Positions 12,411-24,119 of a stretch of 64,000 nt of DNA are shown here, in pieces (within the stretch, counting starts at the first letter, position 1; each line of letters opens with the position of its first letter). Location of the stretch: NCBI RefSeq assembly GCF_047948215.1, contig NC_134462.1:117362437-117426436 (forward strand), read 5' to 3'. The notes beneath the pieces are model-generated. The model ran no database searches and had not been told where the DNA came from. It was given only the letters and a program-made list of their open reading frames with translations. The position numbers were made by a program, and so were the translations under genes. The DNA is from Lycorma delicatula. Lineage: Eukaryota > Arthropoda > Insecta > Hemiptera > Fulgoridae.

Positions 12411-12761
12411 AGCGCTTTAATATGGTGGACAGGTACTTGCTGGTATTCAGCGACGTAGACGTGGCAGCGAATTACTGTCTAGTCGAAGTAAATTTCAATT
12501 TATGGCTGTCATATATATCTTTAGTGGTTGACAGGGTGCGCCTACCCATTTGAATAAATATATGACAAGTGAGCGGTTGGGGCACCTAAGCCGGTGGTGT
12601 ATAGTCCGCTCACCCTGTTAGGTAAGCTCTAGGAGCTATTTAGGATACTGGTCGCTAAACTGTTTCGAGGCTCAGTAGCCGTTTGTGACACAGACATTCG
12701 CTTTTATGCTTTAGGGCGACCGAATGGGTTGGTGGCGACAGAAATGCCAAACAAACCAAAA
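12411..12761 (+). mobile_element. Nested 3'-end LINE insertion (segment X), copy 1
   Basis: This ~350-bp segment aligns with the reverse complement of 39981-40346. Shared landmarks are tttaatatggtggacaggtacttgctgg, split here as atggtggacaggtacttgct, then ccgctcac-type and gccgtttgtgacac-type boxes, and a terminal tgccaaacaaaccaaa. It is flanked by acccatgcgatgg (12396-12408) and acccgtgggatgg (12762-12774), which match at 11 of 13 positions, as expected for an aged target-site duplication. In the second copy the segment follows an ORF2 C-terminus, so I infer it is the 3' untranslated region of an R1-like LINE: a strongly 5'-truncated copy that landed just upstream of the Gag start of the minus-strand element. 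Confidence 0.6.
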
Positions 12762-12769
12762 ACCCGTGG

Positions 12770-13205
12770 GATGGACCTGCAAATTGCACAGGCCACCCCA
12801 CGATCCCCCGCCGCAGAATCGATGACCAGAGCGTAATCGGTCCGCCCAAGTGCGACCTCACAACTGCTGTCTTGTTCTAACGGGTTCCGAGTAGTTGAAT
12901 GCAAAAGGAGGACCTTGCCAGGCTTCAACTTGCCAACAGTGGCCAAGTCCCTAAGCCACGGAGCCTTCCGAGGCACTGTCATATGCTGAAAATGCTTAAT
13001 TCCAACTGCCATGTCAACAATCTATGCGAAGCATGGCTATCCTACTGACTATCCAAATAGTCAGTACTCTCAACAAGAGTGGAGGACCGGAAGATCTCCT
13101 CGGGCCAGCGCCTAAGGGCTAGCCGTTCAAGATCGGCATTAGGGACTCCATCTTATACCGCCCGCTGCAGCTCCTCAAGCGGCGAAGTCGTAGCTCGTCC
13201 CAATC
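12770..13205 (-). mobile_element. Upstream part of the R1-like LINE remnant
   Basis: GC-balanced sequence continuous with the Gag-bearing element once the nested insertion is removed. Minus-strand frames include a 102-codon one (13012-12704) that enters the nested segment and so is not a natural protein. Near 13150-13050 broken frames read EELQRAVY and EEIFRSSTLVES, which could be coding remnant of another LINE, but no family match is certain. The element ends at about 13205, where AT-rich DNA resumes. Confidence 0.45.
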
Positions 13206-13209
13206 CCCC

Positions 13210-13500
13210 ATCCGGAAAATATATTAGTTAATATATTAGTTAAAAGTGATCATATAATTCCTCACGTATTTGTATTTATCTCTATAAACTTATAAAAATT
13301 ATATATCACCAACAAATAAAAAACAAAAAGAATAATTTTATAATCCTCTTCCGGTAACGAAATAATCTTCTGTTAGACATCCTACAACCGATGCTCAAAA
13401 AATCAATTTCAAAACATTCATTCATAGCCTTATAAGCAAAGGTCACATCCTGAAACTCTGTTTTGCTTAAAGAGTAATGATTTTCCACTGCTTGCAATCA
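13210..13500. other. AT-rich stretch with an unrecognised minus-strand frame
   Basis: A 63-codon frame (13497-13306, minus) has mixed amino-acid composition (AVENHYSLSKTEFQDVTF) unlike the AT-rich shadow frames around it. It is not recognised. It adjoins the transposase relic at 13.5 kb on the opposite strand and could be transposon-derived. Confidence 0.25.
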
Positions 13501-13514
13501 TCCTCATAGGTCGA

Positions 13515-13870
13515 AAGATGTTCAGTGAGACAACGATAATGCATGTGGGAAAACAGTCGTCTGTGAACTGCTTCAATTTTATTACTGCTATCATTTCTCT
13601 ACTAATTCCAAATCAAAGAACAGTATTACGTATCGGTGGATCGATAGTGAGGTATAACCCTAATGTGGTTTTTACTGATGAGAAGTGGTTACCAATCCAA
13701 AACAAAACACATACGTGCCTCCTTGATTTGACTGTAGTTTTGTTGACATGATTTACAAAAATGTAATTTCCTACCAAAATTTACACCTTATCACATATAA
13801 TACTTCCTAGCAATGTTTACTTTAGTATAGATCATTTCAGGAAAAGGTCAGCCTTTGAGAAATCTAACTA
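13515..13870 (+). pseudogene. Tc1/mariner-superfamily transposase relic
   Basis: The frame at 13518-13751 ends with RYNPNVVFTDEKWLPIQNKT. The V-F-T-D-E-K block corresponds to the second catalytic aspartate region of IS630/Tc1/mariner transposases (usually FTDEK or FSDEK, then F). Sequence after about 13750 is shifted, keeps no clear motif, and lacks the downstream SPDL box. The upstream helix-turn-helix region is not recognisable. Dead fragment. Confidence 0.45.
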
Positions 13871-13879
13871 CACGCGTCG

Positions 13880-16360
13880 ATATCTGTTTGCACCGTAACA
13901 AAATCACTATAATTGTTCATTCTTGCAAGAAATTTGAGGTAGTCAGCAAACAATAAGATATTAAACTGAATGTTTTATTATTATTAGTATTGCTATTAAC
14001 AATTAGATCTATTATAAAATAATTAATTTTTGCATAATACATAGTGCAATTATTGCATAATACATTATTGTAACAATTCAGCAATTACGAAATATCAACA
14101 AAAAAATTAAGAAAAAAAAATTGTAATTAAATTAAAATTAATTTATTTTCTACATCACAGAATAGCCTAAAGATGATTAGACATTCTATTATATAATATT
14201 ACCTAATGTGAAATGACTTTTATTTACATTTGATGTGAGAGTGTTGAATATTCTGTAGAATGTCTATAACTAATTTAGTTATGTCATAAAATTTTAGTTT
14301 CTGTTTCTTAGATCTTCTTAGACATTTCTTGTAATGTGTTTCACAAATAAAAACTTTCTTTTTACTGTGTTTAATTTTAATTGTCTTTAAGATAAATACA
14401 TTTTGATTTTATTATGATTTATATTCTATAACGATATATACTCTGAGGTTTTGTACTATAAATAAATGAATTTTCCTTTTATAATATATAACATAAACGA
14501 TATCTATTATTTGTTGACTACTAGTGTTAACAGATCGAAAAGATAATCGATATACTGTATTAATATTATAAAATAAACATGCAGTGCAATAAAATACTGT
14601 TGTTATTTAAATCAAATTTCAGTAACCAAATTGCTAAACCTAAATAAATATTAATCTATAATAAAATAACGGTGAAAATTTAATTTATCATTTTATTTAT
14701 TTTTATAATTTAGAACTGCACACACAGTATAGATTAATACAAATATATAACATATATTTAATCTAAACTTGAATGATTTAAAGACTAATTTTAATAAAGT
14801 TCTCATATTTAGAGAGAAATAGGTATATATTTAAAGAGACAGTGAACAAGAAGCGGGAATAACAGAGAGATTAAAAGAGAGAGCGAGTGAGTGACAAATG
14901 TTTATTACCTTAAATTAACTAGTGTATATGTATAATGACGTAATCAACGGTTCTGCAGAAACAAGATTTTAATTGAGTAATGATTTATATGATATATTTT
15001 CCGTTGTGTTTGTTAAAAACATTACACGCTTACGGACACTATAAAAAGAAACACATAACGCGTTTAAACGGATTTATATCAACTACTATTCTTAACGTAG
15101 CCTATATTTATGTGCACACAAAAACATAAATGCAAAAACCAATTAATTGTAACCGAATATTTATTGAAGGTGCATAGTTATGTGTTGATGGAGATAATTA
15201 TTTTTATTTTTATTATGCATGTTTAACATTTAATTTAACGCTTATAATATAATTTTTTGTAGATTTTTTTAAAACATAAATTAATCGGACCCGATGATGG
15301 CACTGGTAACTATTGTTTTCTAACATATGTTTAAAACTTTTTAAGTACTAAAATATTTATTAATTCTTGTTTTGTAAATTAAATTGAGGATGTAAATATT
15401 AAAGTAAATAAATATATTATGCAGTGTCGCTAAAAGTTCGTTTTATTACAAATGGTAGATGAAATAATACAGACGTGTAAAAAAAGGATGACCTAAATCA
15501 GGAATGTATTTTTTATGCAGAAAAGAAAGTTGATGTTATCAGATACTACATTTTTAAATTGGAAAGAAATTCTAAAAAAAATATTTTTACGTAATATTAT
15601 AATTATACTGGCGAACAATACTAGAGAAAAAATTAATTTTATTGGAGAATTTTGAAAATTACGTGAAAAAAAGATCGTAGGTTTATCTGTAGAAGACATA
15701 ATTTTTTTATAGAAGTTTGTAAAAAACCCGACAAGCTTGGTGCACTTGAATATTTTCCCGACTTTTTATATATTTGGTTTTAGTAAAACGTAAAAAAGAT
15801 AAAAACAGTAAAGAAAGAGCGAGAGATTAGATTGTATGAGAGAGATAATTGAGGAAATAAGGTGTTTGATATTTAATATTTTTCAGCAAAAACAGCTGAT
15901 TACCAAACTTTTTTGATGAAGAAAATGGATTAGATAGTTTCAGAGAAATTATTTTTCAGATCTCTAGAAACCGACACCGTGTACACTATTATTTGTCAAC
16001 AATGTAGTTATAGCGGAGTCTGTATCTTAGATTAACCATTCAGTTTTACCTCAGTTTTATCTCAGTTCATCCACTTTGTATGATACGCAGGAATATAGAA
16101 GTAAACAGACAAAATACTGAATTTAAGCATTGCAATTTATGGGAGTTCAAGTTTCAGCGGTACCCAACTCTCTTGCATTTAAGTTACCGTGCTCAATATA
16201 ATGAATGATTTAAATATTAGGTTCTAGTAACCTTAATTTAGAGTATTGATAACGACATAGGCAAAGATTGATTAAAGTGGAGATATCTATCTGGAGTGCT
16301 CTGACCAAGATTACCTATTAGTTAAGGAAATTCATATAAACTTGCAGAACTACCAGCTCT
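13880..16360. other. AT-rich non-coding stretch, no gene seen
   Basis: Mostly poly-A/T-rich sequence. 14820-14900 is purine-rich (GAGA). A 68-codon minus frame at 15699-15493 is AT-driven and not believable. 15960-16350 is more complex and may hold eroded upstream parts of the LINE relic that follows, but I could not read a motif. Confidence 0.4.
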
Positions 16361-16369
16361 TCTCTGGTA

Positions 16370-16700
16370 ATCAAAGTTTTGGTGTTGCAGAAAACTGATC
16401 GACAAAAATTTCATATCACAGAGGTGCATATGTTGAGATGGGTCGTGGAAATAAACGGTTGCACAAGATCAGAAATGAGTAGATACGTGGATCTTTCAAA
16501 GTCGCGTTACAAGATAAACGTAGGGAATACCGATTGTGCTGGTACGGCCATGTCATCTGTCGACATAACTGAATCAAAGAAAATGTTACGGTAACAAAAT
16601 AAATAAATCCTGAAATTATTTAAAATACGACCGAACGGAGTAAAATAACTAAAAGGCCTACCTCAATGAATCTGGATACCCAGAACAAATAAAAAGAGAA
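16370..16700 (+). pseudogene. RTE-like LINE ORF2 C-terminus relic
   Basis: The frame at 16379-16594 contains ITEVHMLRWVVEINGCTR, matching the E..MLRW..G.TR block near the C-terminus of RTE-type RT proteins. After a frameshift near 16510, another frame reads REYRLCWYGHVICRHN, matching RE.RLRWYGHV.R. Then PNGVK..KGLPQ.IW (about 16635-16670) corresponds to the K..GRPR.RW block that closes these proteins. Stops and at least one frameshift are present, and the catalytic RT core is missing. A different family from the 25-28 kb element. Confidence 0.65.
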
Positions 16701-16704
16701 GTTT

Positions 16705-19040
16705 CAAAGAAATTATTTCTTAAACGTTTGCTTTTTTTCATATACAATCAAAAAACTTAAAAAATAAAGGTGTTAAATGAACTCGCTCAGTATATTTTAT
16801 ATTTCTTTTCATAGGCATAGAGTTTTACTTACCCAGTTTTTTTCATCAACTCGACTTCCATTTCCCGTATAGTAGGATTACCTCTCAATTCTAAATGTAA
16901 TTCTTAAAATTTTATATTCTACTACATTGCATTATATTTTTAAATACTGACATTATTAAATGTCTCTGCTGTATCGTTTAGATAGCCCTAAAGTGTATTT
17001 AAATATTTATTATTACAAAATGTTTTTTCAGTATCGTATACAAAATTGCGTAATTTAATCTCAGAATTTAACCTAGAGTGTAAATTTTGGGCTCTTCCAT
17101 GATGTAGGCATATCTAAATTAAATTTTCTACCAGATATAGAAACACATCGTAATAACATTTATGTTTTTTTTTTAAGGAAGATTGTATTAGTTAGTTCTT
17201 TATGTTAATAATTGCTACAAGAAATCAATGATTTCGTAATTTACATCGTAAATTTTTAATACTATAATGTAATCACAGAAATGAATTTTTTGACGATTAA
17301 CATTCCTCTTATAAAAAAAATCTATTTTTTCTATTACTTAGCAATCGATGAGTTGATCAATGATCGATTGTTAAATATGTAACACTCTGTTGATCTTACA
17401 TTTATCTAAGTTACTTATTCCATTTAAATTTATACACATTATTATTACTCAGGTTAAAAAAAGAAGCAGAAGACACCTAGATAATGTATGAAAACATTCT
17501 GTGAAGGTATGTAGCCTATTTTTTCAACACAAAATAGAAATAAAAAAATTATTACTTTTTAATTATAAAATAGTAATAAAATAATTTCAGTACAAGTTTA
17601 AAAGTAGCATGTAAATGAAGTGGAATAAAAGTTAAAACGTTTCGCATATTTTTTGAGTTAAATGACAGAACATTATTATGCAAACATTTTACCTGGTTTA
17701 AAACACGTTAAGGTTTTTTAATTATTATTTTAAATGTATTATAATATTTAAAAAATGCTTTAAAGCCGCTCTAAGTAAGATGGGTTACTAATGAAATCGC
17801 TATGCAATATCATAAATTAGTTGAACTTGGTTCTAATAAATTAACAAAATAGAAATAGAATATCTTGCGGCTTGACTGTAATTCTCTCGTTTTTTTTAAT
17901 AGCAGGAAAGCTGAAATTTGGTAGTTATTCTAAAAGATTAGTTTAAATAGGAATTAAATAGGTAAAAGCTTAGGAAAGTAAAAATTTGATACCGAGTAGA
18001 ATTTTTATATACTCCAAAAAAATTATGTAAATCACGTTTTTCAAAACCAGCGAAGCTTATTTCATTCCATTTAAGTTGAAGTTTACTAGAATTTGTTAGG
18101 TTTTATGCTGCGTAGCACATTAAAACCACGTAAGATGGTTAAACAGAATTAAAGTTGCTTTCCCAGTTCCCTTACGTCCTATTTAAATGTTATGATAGAA
18201 GATATCATCAATTCAGCCCAGATGAAACTCCAATATTTTGTATAACTATAAATTAGGTATACCTATTTAATTTGCCCTATTTAGATGAAGAAAGATAAAC
18301 ACGGTTTTTCCAATTTTCTGGATATTTTTAATTAAAAAATAAAATTTAATAATGATAACTGAGAAATTTTTTATTCAATTTTGAATTATTAGAAAGGTAT
18401 TTCTGAGTTTACTTTTAAACAGTTTTTAATAAAATAAGATTGAACGAAGGGGCTCCGTATTACGAGTTTGTATTTAAAAACGCTGGAAATATTTTAGAAA
18501 TTACCTTGCGTTAGATTTAACACAAAATTACCCAAAGATTTAACACAAGAAAAGCTTATGTTAAAATTTTGACTATAGAAATCTTTTATAGATTCTGTTC
18601 ACAAATCGAATTTAAATTAATTGTATGGTCTCCTTGTATGATTTAATGGGTAAAAATGAAAACAAGGATATTTCAAAAATAAGCTAAAGAATGTATTATT
18701 TGAATTATTTTTGTATGAAGAAACGGTATTAATTTTAGTAATTTAATGCATTTAAATAAATTAAAGACGCAGCTGACAATTTAAAAAAAAAAATTATCAA
18801 TCTTAACAAAGTTTTAATTGTATTTTTTTATTACACGAATAAATTTTTTATTTAATAAATAACGTAGTTTTGTCGAAAAAAATACTGATTAAATTATTAT
18901 ATAAAGCAAAATTACAAAAATAAAAACAAAACCAAACTCAAAATATACAATTACGGCTCATACATAATAAAAAATTGACAAATGTAGTAACGTGTAGTCT
19001 AAAGAATTATTAACACTGAAAAATTGAATAAAATAAAAAC
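16705..19040. other. AT-rich non-coding stretch, no gene seen
   Basis: No gene or recognised repeat. A compact inverted repeat lies at 17339-17372 (tagcaatcgat against taacaatcgat with a ttgatcaa palindrome between). All open frames are short and AT-driven. Confidence 0.45.
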
Positions 19041-19129
19041 AAATGTTAGAATGGGAAAAGAGTGATGGTAGAAAGGGAAATCGAGATAAAGTATATATAT
19101 ATATCATAAGAGAGATGGAAAGCTTCTTC

Positions 19130-19300
19130 AAATCCCTCACGCCTCAAGCGCCGCCTGAGGGTGGGAACGGGACACCATCCCGGTTGCATGTTTCCTGCTT
19201 AATGAAGCCACTTGACAACCCCTCTTGTACTCTCTCTCAGCCCTATGTTCCGTTCACTAGTTGTACTACCCCTTTGTTTTCTGGGCTATGATAATTCATA
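19130..19300. other. Isolated GC-rich island, unidentified
   Basis: A 170-bp GC-balanced block beginning near ctcacgcctcaagcgccgcc and carrying short inverted repeats (gggaacggga / catcccgg). An 82-codon plus-strand frame (19043-19291) crosses it, but its first half is AT-rich repeat, so I do not accept it as a gene. Probably a repeat fragment. Confidence 0.25.
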
Positions 19301-19304
19301 ACGT

Positions 19305-20010
19305 CGTATCTGCCTTTCATATTTGTCTTTTAGCGCGGTTCTATTGAAAAAAAAACCGTATGGATACACATATTGAATGTAATTTCACTGTTCAGTTTCA
19401 TTTTAAACTTTTCTAAACTAAATATATATATATTACATATGTAATAAAAATACGAGACTCTTTCAGAGTATAAAAATCTTTTGTTTAATATAATAATGAA
19501 TTTTGCATGCTACACACCCCCGCAGTTTACTGGTTAACACAGAGAACTAGAATATTCTGAGAAAAATTCAATAATTTTAATTTATAAATAGTAATCTCTC
19601 ACCAATAAGAATTGTTATAAGAAGCATTCATTATAATCTGATTTCTACAAACTTTTTTTTTATGTTAAGAGTGATATAAAACGTATTTCAAAAATTCTGT
19701 ATATTTTAATATCAAGTTTAATCGAAGTATTGCGTGACATTCCAGGCTGTGCCAGTTAAAATGTGGTATTATAAATCGCAAAAAAAAATTTAAATAAAAA
19801 TTCTATAGATTTTAAAAGAACGGTGCTATAAAATCGTAAAAAATTTGAAAACAAAAATCTACAAATTTGTAAAAAAAAAAGTAAAATGAAAAGTGTTAAT
19901 CAAAGTGGTAAAAAAATAAAAACGTAAAAAATTCTACAAAATTATGAAATAAAAAGGCCATAAAAATTCATTATTTGATCTTGTAAATTTTTTTCATATT
20001 AAAGAACACT
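19305..20010. other. AT-rich non-coding stretch
   Basis: Low-complexity sequence, especially A-rich between 19760 and 19990. No gene or recognised element. Confidence 0.45.
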
Positions 20011-20013
20011 CTT

Positions 20014-20470
20014 TTAATAACACAGTAATCAGTTTGGCCTCTTTCAGGATGCCCCATCGATGTAATGATACGGCAGACGTTTCCATCAGTGTTTTTTACA
20101 CACCTACTACCGCCTTCGTATGGGTTTTTCCAACCACGACCACCTACCATAACTTACAACCCTCAATTATCAAATTAACCGATTTCCGGAAGCGCGATCC
20201 CCACTCCTTCCTCTAACAAAGGTTTCACACAAAAACTCTTCCTACATCTAACTTCAATTTGAGTGTGCGCCCAGAAGAACATTACTTGATTAAGTCTTTA
20301 AACACCAAAAATTCTATCCTCATACCAAAAAAGGAATTGTCGATCGCAACAACGACAATTTTGTCCTACAATTCAGTTTACTAAAATTTTTCTTGATTTA
20401 CTTAAAAATTAGGAAATAGATCTTTTAACAACATTTATATTCACCAAAATTTGTTATATAAACGTTGAGT
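20014..20470 (+). repeat. Dispersed repeat R, copy 2
   Basis: Aligned with 108-515 in the same orientation, starting at a taacacagtaatcagtttgg-like box and remaining alignable past 20400 (attcagtttactaaaa against attcaaattactaaaa). Relative to copy 1 it carries an extra segment at about 20332-20366 that contains an inverted repeat (aattgtcg / cgacaatt). No coding motif. The divergence between copies suggests an old family. Confidence 0.7.
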
Positions 20471-20474
20471 TCAT

Positions 20475-20822
20475 AAAAAGTAAGAACGATTACTTCTCGT
20501 TTTGGGTCTGGAATATAATTAGTGCCAAAGCTACTTTAATTTTTATAGCCGTTCAAGTGATGAAGAAAAATTTATAAACATTTATTATTTTTTTTATTAA
20601 TAAAAATTAAAAGAGTTAGGGACGTATATATATGTTTTAAAGGTGGGTTTAATTTTTTATTTTGCTGAATTACATTATTTACTTACAATCAGCTTCTACA
20701 ATGAAAGTAAAAGTAAGTCTTATGACTGACCATCACGTGAAAGAGGACTACCCAGTGATAATCCTCAATTAATTCAAAAACAAAAGCATAACGTAACAAA
20801 CAAACAAACAGTAGTATAACAT
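20475..20822. other. AT-rich spacer
   Basis: No gene or recognised repeat; AT-rich with a short more complex piece at 20700-20790. Confidence 0.4.
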
Positions 20823-20872
20823 AATTAACATTTGACCTTTGTCAAAGGTCAAATTAACATTTGACCTTTGTC
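20823..20872. repeat. 21-bp direct repeat overlapping a 25-bp palindrome
   Basis: The 21-mer at 20823-20843 recurs exactly at 20852-20872. A perfect palindrome with 12-bp arms and one central base (atttgacctttg / caaaggtcaaat) spans 20830-20854. The repeated unit contains TGACCT, the complement of the nuclear-receptor half-site AGGTCA, so three half-sites occur within 50 bp, two of them everted with a 7-base spacer. Regulatory function is inference; a local rearrangement is equally possible. Confidence 0.6.
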
Positions 20873-20897
20873 GATTTGAATTCTCAGCCAACATTTT

Positions 20898-21695
20898 TTA
20901 ATATAAAAACAGCAAAATAAATAAGTTTAAGTAGAACGGTAAACGGAACAGCAACTTTGAAACAGCTAATAAACAGTAAATGTGAGCACCAAGCCGCCAA
21001 ACCGGATCATCATAACGGGCCATCAACAAGATCAAGAACATGGAGTTTTTTAGTCCCCTAACGTCCTCGCTGTTGTCTAGCAGATTCAAAGCGAGATGAT
21101 TATTATGCTTATCCAACCTGGACATATACCTTGACACTAGACGTCCAAATTCCTCTCGAACGTATGAAATGCTTACGTAATCGTGGATCTCATCATTCTT
21201 CGTGAACCACGGCGCGCGGGTTATGTCCAATAGAGGTTTGCTCTAAAACCGCTGAATGACCTCCATGTTGATATTAATGGATGTTCCCCAGAGTTCAATC
21301 CCAAGAACGCTGGTTTCAAGAAAGCCTTGTAGAGCAGAACCTTTCTGGACAAAAAAATTGTGATCTCTTACCCAATACCCAGTACATCTTCTTAAGCTTA
21401 ATTTCAAGCAACTTTCTCTTCTCCATAATACGATAATAGCGATCAAGGTAAAGCCCAGGTACCGTACCGTACCGTATTGACTTGTGATATCCTGACATTG
21501 TATAACCGAACCTCAGAGCAATCTTCCTCCCTCATCGTGAACGTCACGTGGCTGGATTTCACCGGATTAACCTTTATCTTCCATGTACGCAACGAAACGC
21601 TGATGGCATCCGTTGCAGATTGTAATTTCTCTGAGGCAGTAGCCGAGCTACGGTCAACCGCCAAGATTGCCGTTTCATCCGCGTATTGGTTATAG
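20898..21695 (-). pseudogene. Jockey-like LINE ORF2 fragment (RT core to C-terminus)
   Basis: Reading the minus strand from 21695 gives YADETAILAVDRSSATASEKL, the motif C region of Jockey-type RTs. The usual catalytic Y-A-D-D has become Y-A-D-E, which would abolish activity. Then LRTWKIKVNPVKSSHVTFT follows, then (after frameshifts near 21470 and 21330) LDRYYRIM, KKMYWVLGKRS, ELWGTSININMEVIQRF, and finally DITRAPWFTKNDEIHDY and LDKHNNHLALNLLDNSEDV (21230-21050). These correspond in order to the LD..LTW..H, MYWL.GR.S, LWGTAS.SNIE..QR.Q.K, APW...N...H.DL and HpN..A..LLD blocks of Jockey ORF2. A tandem gtacc microduplication at 21458-21475 marks one frameshift. 5'-truncated, dead. Confidence 0.85.
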
Positions 21696-21699
21696 CAAA

Positions 21700-23080
21700 T
21701 CTAGCTATATTTACCAAGAAAGTAATAAAAGTAAATTAAAAACCGTAAAAATTGAATACTATAAAATGTCACAAATCTTCCATTTCTTAAAAAATATTTA
21801 AGAATTTAAAAAAATAATAATATTCTTTGTTAAAATATCTAAATACCATGAAGAGAGCAAGAGATTTTATGAAAGTTTCTTAAAATTATATAATTTATAT
21901 ACTGCCGAAAATTCAGCAATTAAGCAGCCAGTTTTCGATCTGGCAATATTATTCGGAATAGCTATTTCCCAAAATTTATAAATCCGTACGTCAATATTAA
22001 TGAATAGAACTTTTAACATCAAGAGAAACATGATCAATTATGTAGCCGCCAGGTGTTGAACTTGTACATCAGAGCGATCCTTCTACTTTCTTGCATCAAG
22101 GGTTCTGCCGTCAGTACTTATCCTGCACACGAAAAATATCGATAACTCAGTTTACACCCCCCATATGTCGTTCAGTGAGCGATATTTTTATTGAATATAA
22201 TTGATATTCCGAACAACCTTATTGTAGTCTATCTTATGTAGGTACTGTTGGGTAAAGTTAACAAAAAACACACAGCTCGTATTTGCCAAAAGAAATTGGA
22301 CTTTAATTATGTAAAACAACTGAACATAACCTTAAATTAAATGAAATTAGGAAATAAACATAACTTAATTTTACATAAGAAATAAATAATCAGTAATAAT
22401 AATATTAAATGAGATTTACAAAAAATATACTTAGAAAAACAAAACATAATAAACATAGTATGACTGGCAAACTATTACATTACTGACATATGCTGTAATA
22501 TTGAAAAAAATTAGCAATGGACAAATGTCATTAACTTAGAAAAATAAATTACAGTAAATCTTAATTAGCACTGGCCTTTTCTAATTTATGAACATCATCA
22601 AACTTAGCATTAAATAATTAAAACTAGCAATTACAGTTTAGTGTAGAAAAAAGGCCACAATAATATTCTATTACAAAAAAAGTTAATTACAATAATCAAA
22701 TTGAAATAAGTAAACATATAAGAAGAATTGATATTAGTAAACAAGCTTTCTTGAAAATATAAAATTACAAAGAAGTCCTAAAACATAACTGCACATCAGG
22801 AGTAATTTGCTTTAGGTTAATTTAAGAGAAGTAATATGAATACAGTTCATGAGTAGAAAAGAAATAATCTCGGCGATTAACAAGTTACAAGATTAAATTA
22901 TAGAGTTAATTACAATAACAACAAATTGTAATAATTAAGCACGTAAAATAGGTTGCAGCTGAACAATGACACAACCTTATATAAGTCACATGTCGTAACT
23001 GCACTTAAATGAATAAATGGTTTTTAAACCAAACTTGAGATTGAAAATGCATAAGGTACGATGAACTGAATGTTTCACAA
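21700..23080. other. Non-coding stretch, no gene seen
   Basis: 21940-22250 is GC-balanced but carries no readable motif. 22250-23080 is A-rich on the plus strand with recurring taaataaacata-like words. A tgttgggtaaagttaac box at about 22247 resembles the TG start of an LTR, but no partner repeat, primer-binding site or pol motif was found. Confidence 0.4.
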
Positions 23081-23084
23081 ATTT

Positions 23085-24030
23085 TAATGAAAAAATAACT
23101 GTTTAACGTAATAAATAATGCAAATTGAACTTGCCTGTAGCTCACAAATATTAGTAAGAGACGAACTCGTGAATGAAGGTAATGAATACAAACAGAATCC
23201 TGGGCGTAGTCCGCAGTGGTGTATCAGGAATGCAGGGGTGAGACGTGGTTTGAGGTTGAGCTTGACGTGGCGTCTCAAAAATGTAGCAACGAGTTTGGAG
23301 AGATTCTGCATCGATGAAAAATATAATCAGCAGCTCGAGAAGATTCGGCGTCGATAGAATTGGCAGGATGTAGTGATTGAAGCACTTTCAACAGAGACGT
23401 AATATAGTGAATTTGAAGAATAACTTAACAAAGAAACGAGGCTGGACGAGCATAGGAAACTGTGAAATCACGAAAAACTGACGAGTAGAACTAGAGAATA
23501 TTTTGACAGAGAAATACCGCAACGTTTATGAAGACAAAGAAAGTATTAACATCATACGAGCGAAAGAGAACATCGAAGCCTGGTCTTCCAAGTCTGGAGG
23601 ACCAGGATCCGCACAGCGTGAAAGTCAGGACTAAAATGAAAAAACTGGCGTGGTGAGAAGTAGGGGAAGCGAACAAAGCAATGGACAGAAGAGTGTGTGT
23701 GTGTGTGTTGACAACAAGAGTAGTGTCTTAGTGTTAGTATGAGAACGATTAGAGTTAACGTGTGGAATTCGGGAACGAAGACATAACAAAAATAATTTAC
23801 AAGCAAGCAGACCACTAAAGAATTACGTAAGACTGATAAAATAATTTCTGAATACGCAAGTTGAAGAAATGACATCAGGGCAGACAAAGAGAAATAGACC
23901 TCTAGGAACTATGACAATATTGAAATTGGTTGAGAATAAAAAACACTTAAGAATAATATATACATTAAGACCAAACAGCAGTAAAAAGAGAGGGTTAGAG
24001 AGATAATCCTCGAGATCTGCCAGTCGAATT
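23085..24030. other. Uncharacterised complex region, possible transposon remnant
   Basis: GC-balanced and purine-rich on the plus strand, in contrast with its flanks. It contains a strong hairpin at 23579-23606 (cctggtcttcc / ggaggaccagg, one G:U) and a (GT)n microsatellite at 23692-23710. Frames of 75-111 codons exist on both strands and overlap one another, but none shows a known domain. I interpret it as part of an unidentified element. Confidence 0.3.
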
Positions 24031-24035
24031 AAATA

Positions 24036-24114
24036 GGTCATTGCACTAGGATCGAATCAGGTACCCAGTCAAACATAGTACAATGCACTCTGCTGATCCC
24101 GATCCAGCTAGGCA
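24036..24114 (-). repeat. Possible tRNA-derived SINE head (third family)
   Basis: On the minus strand, tagctggatcgggatcagca resembles a Pol III A box, and gattcgatcc (24058-24049) fits the B-box consensus GWTTCRANNC exactly, about 45 bases downstream, in a tRNA-like arrangement (gagtgcattgtactatg, then actgggtacctgattcgat). The stems do not pair well enough for a functional tRNA. No tail or TSD was delimited. Confidence 0.3.
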
Positions 24115-24119
24115 AAATA

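Noticed and set aside
12704..13012. 102-codon minus-strand frame
   Set aside because: Crosses the junction between the LINE remnant and the nested segment X, so it is a chimeric frame.
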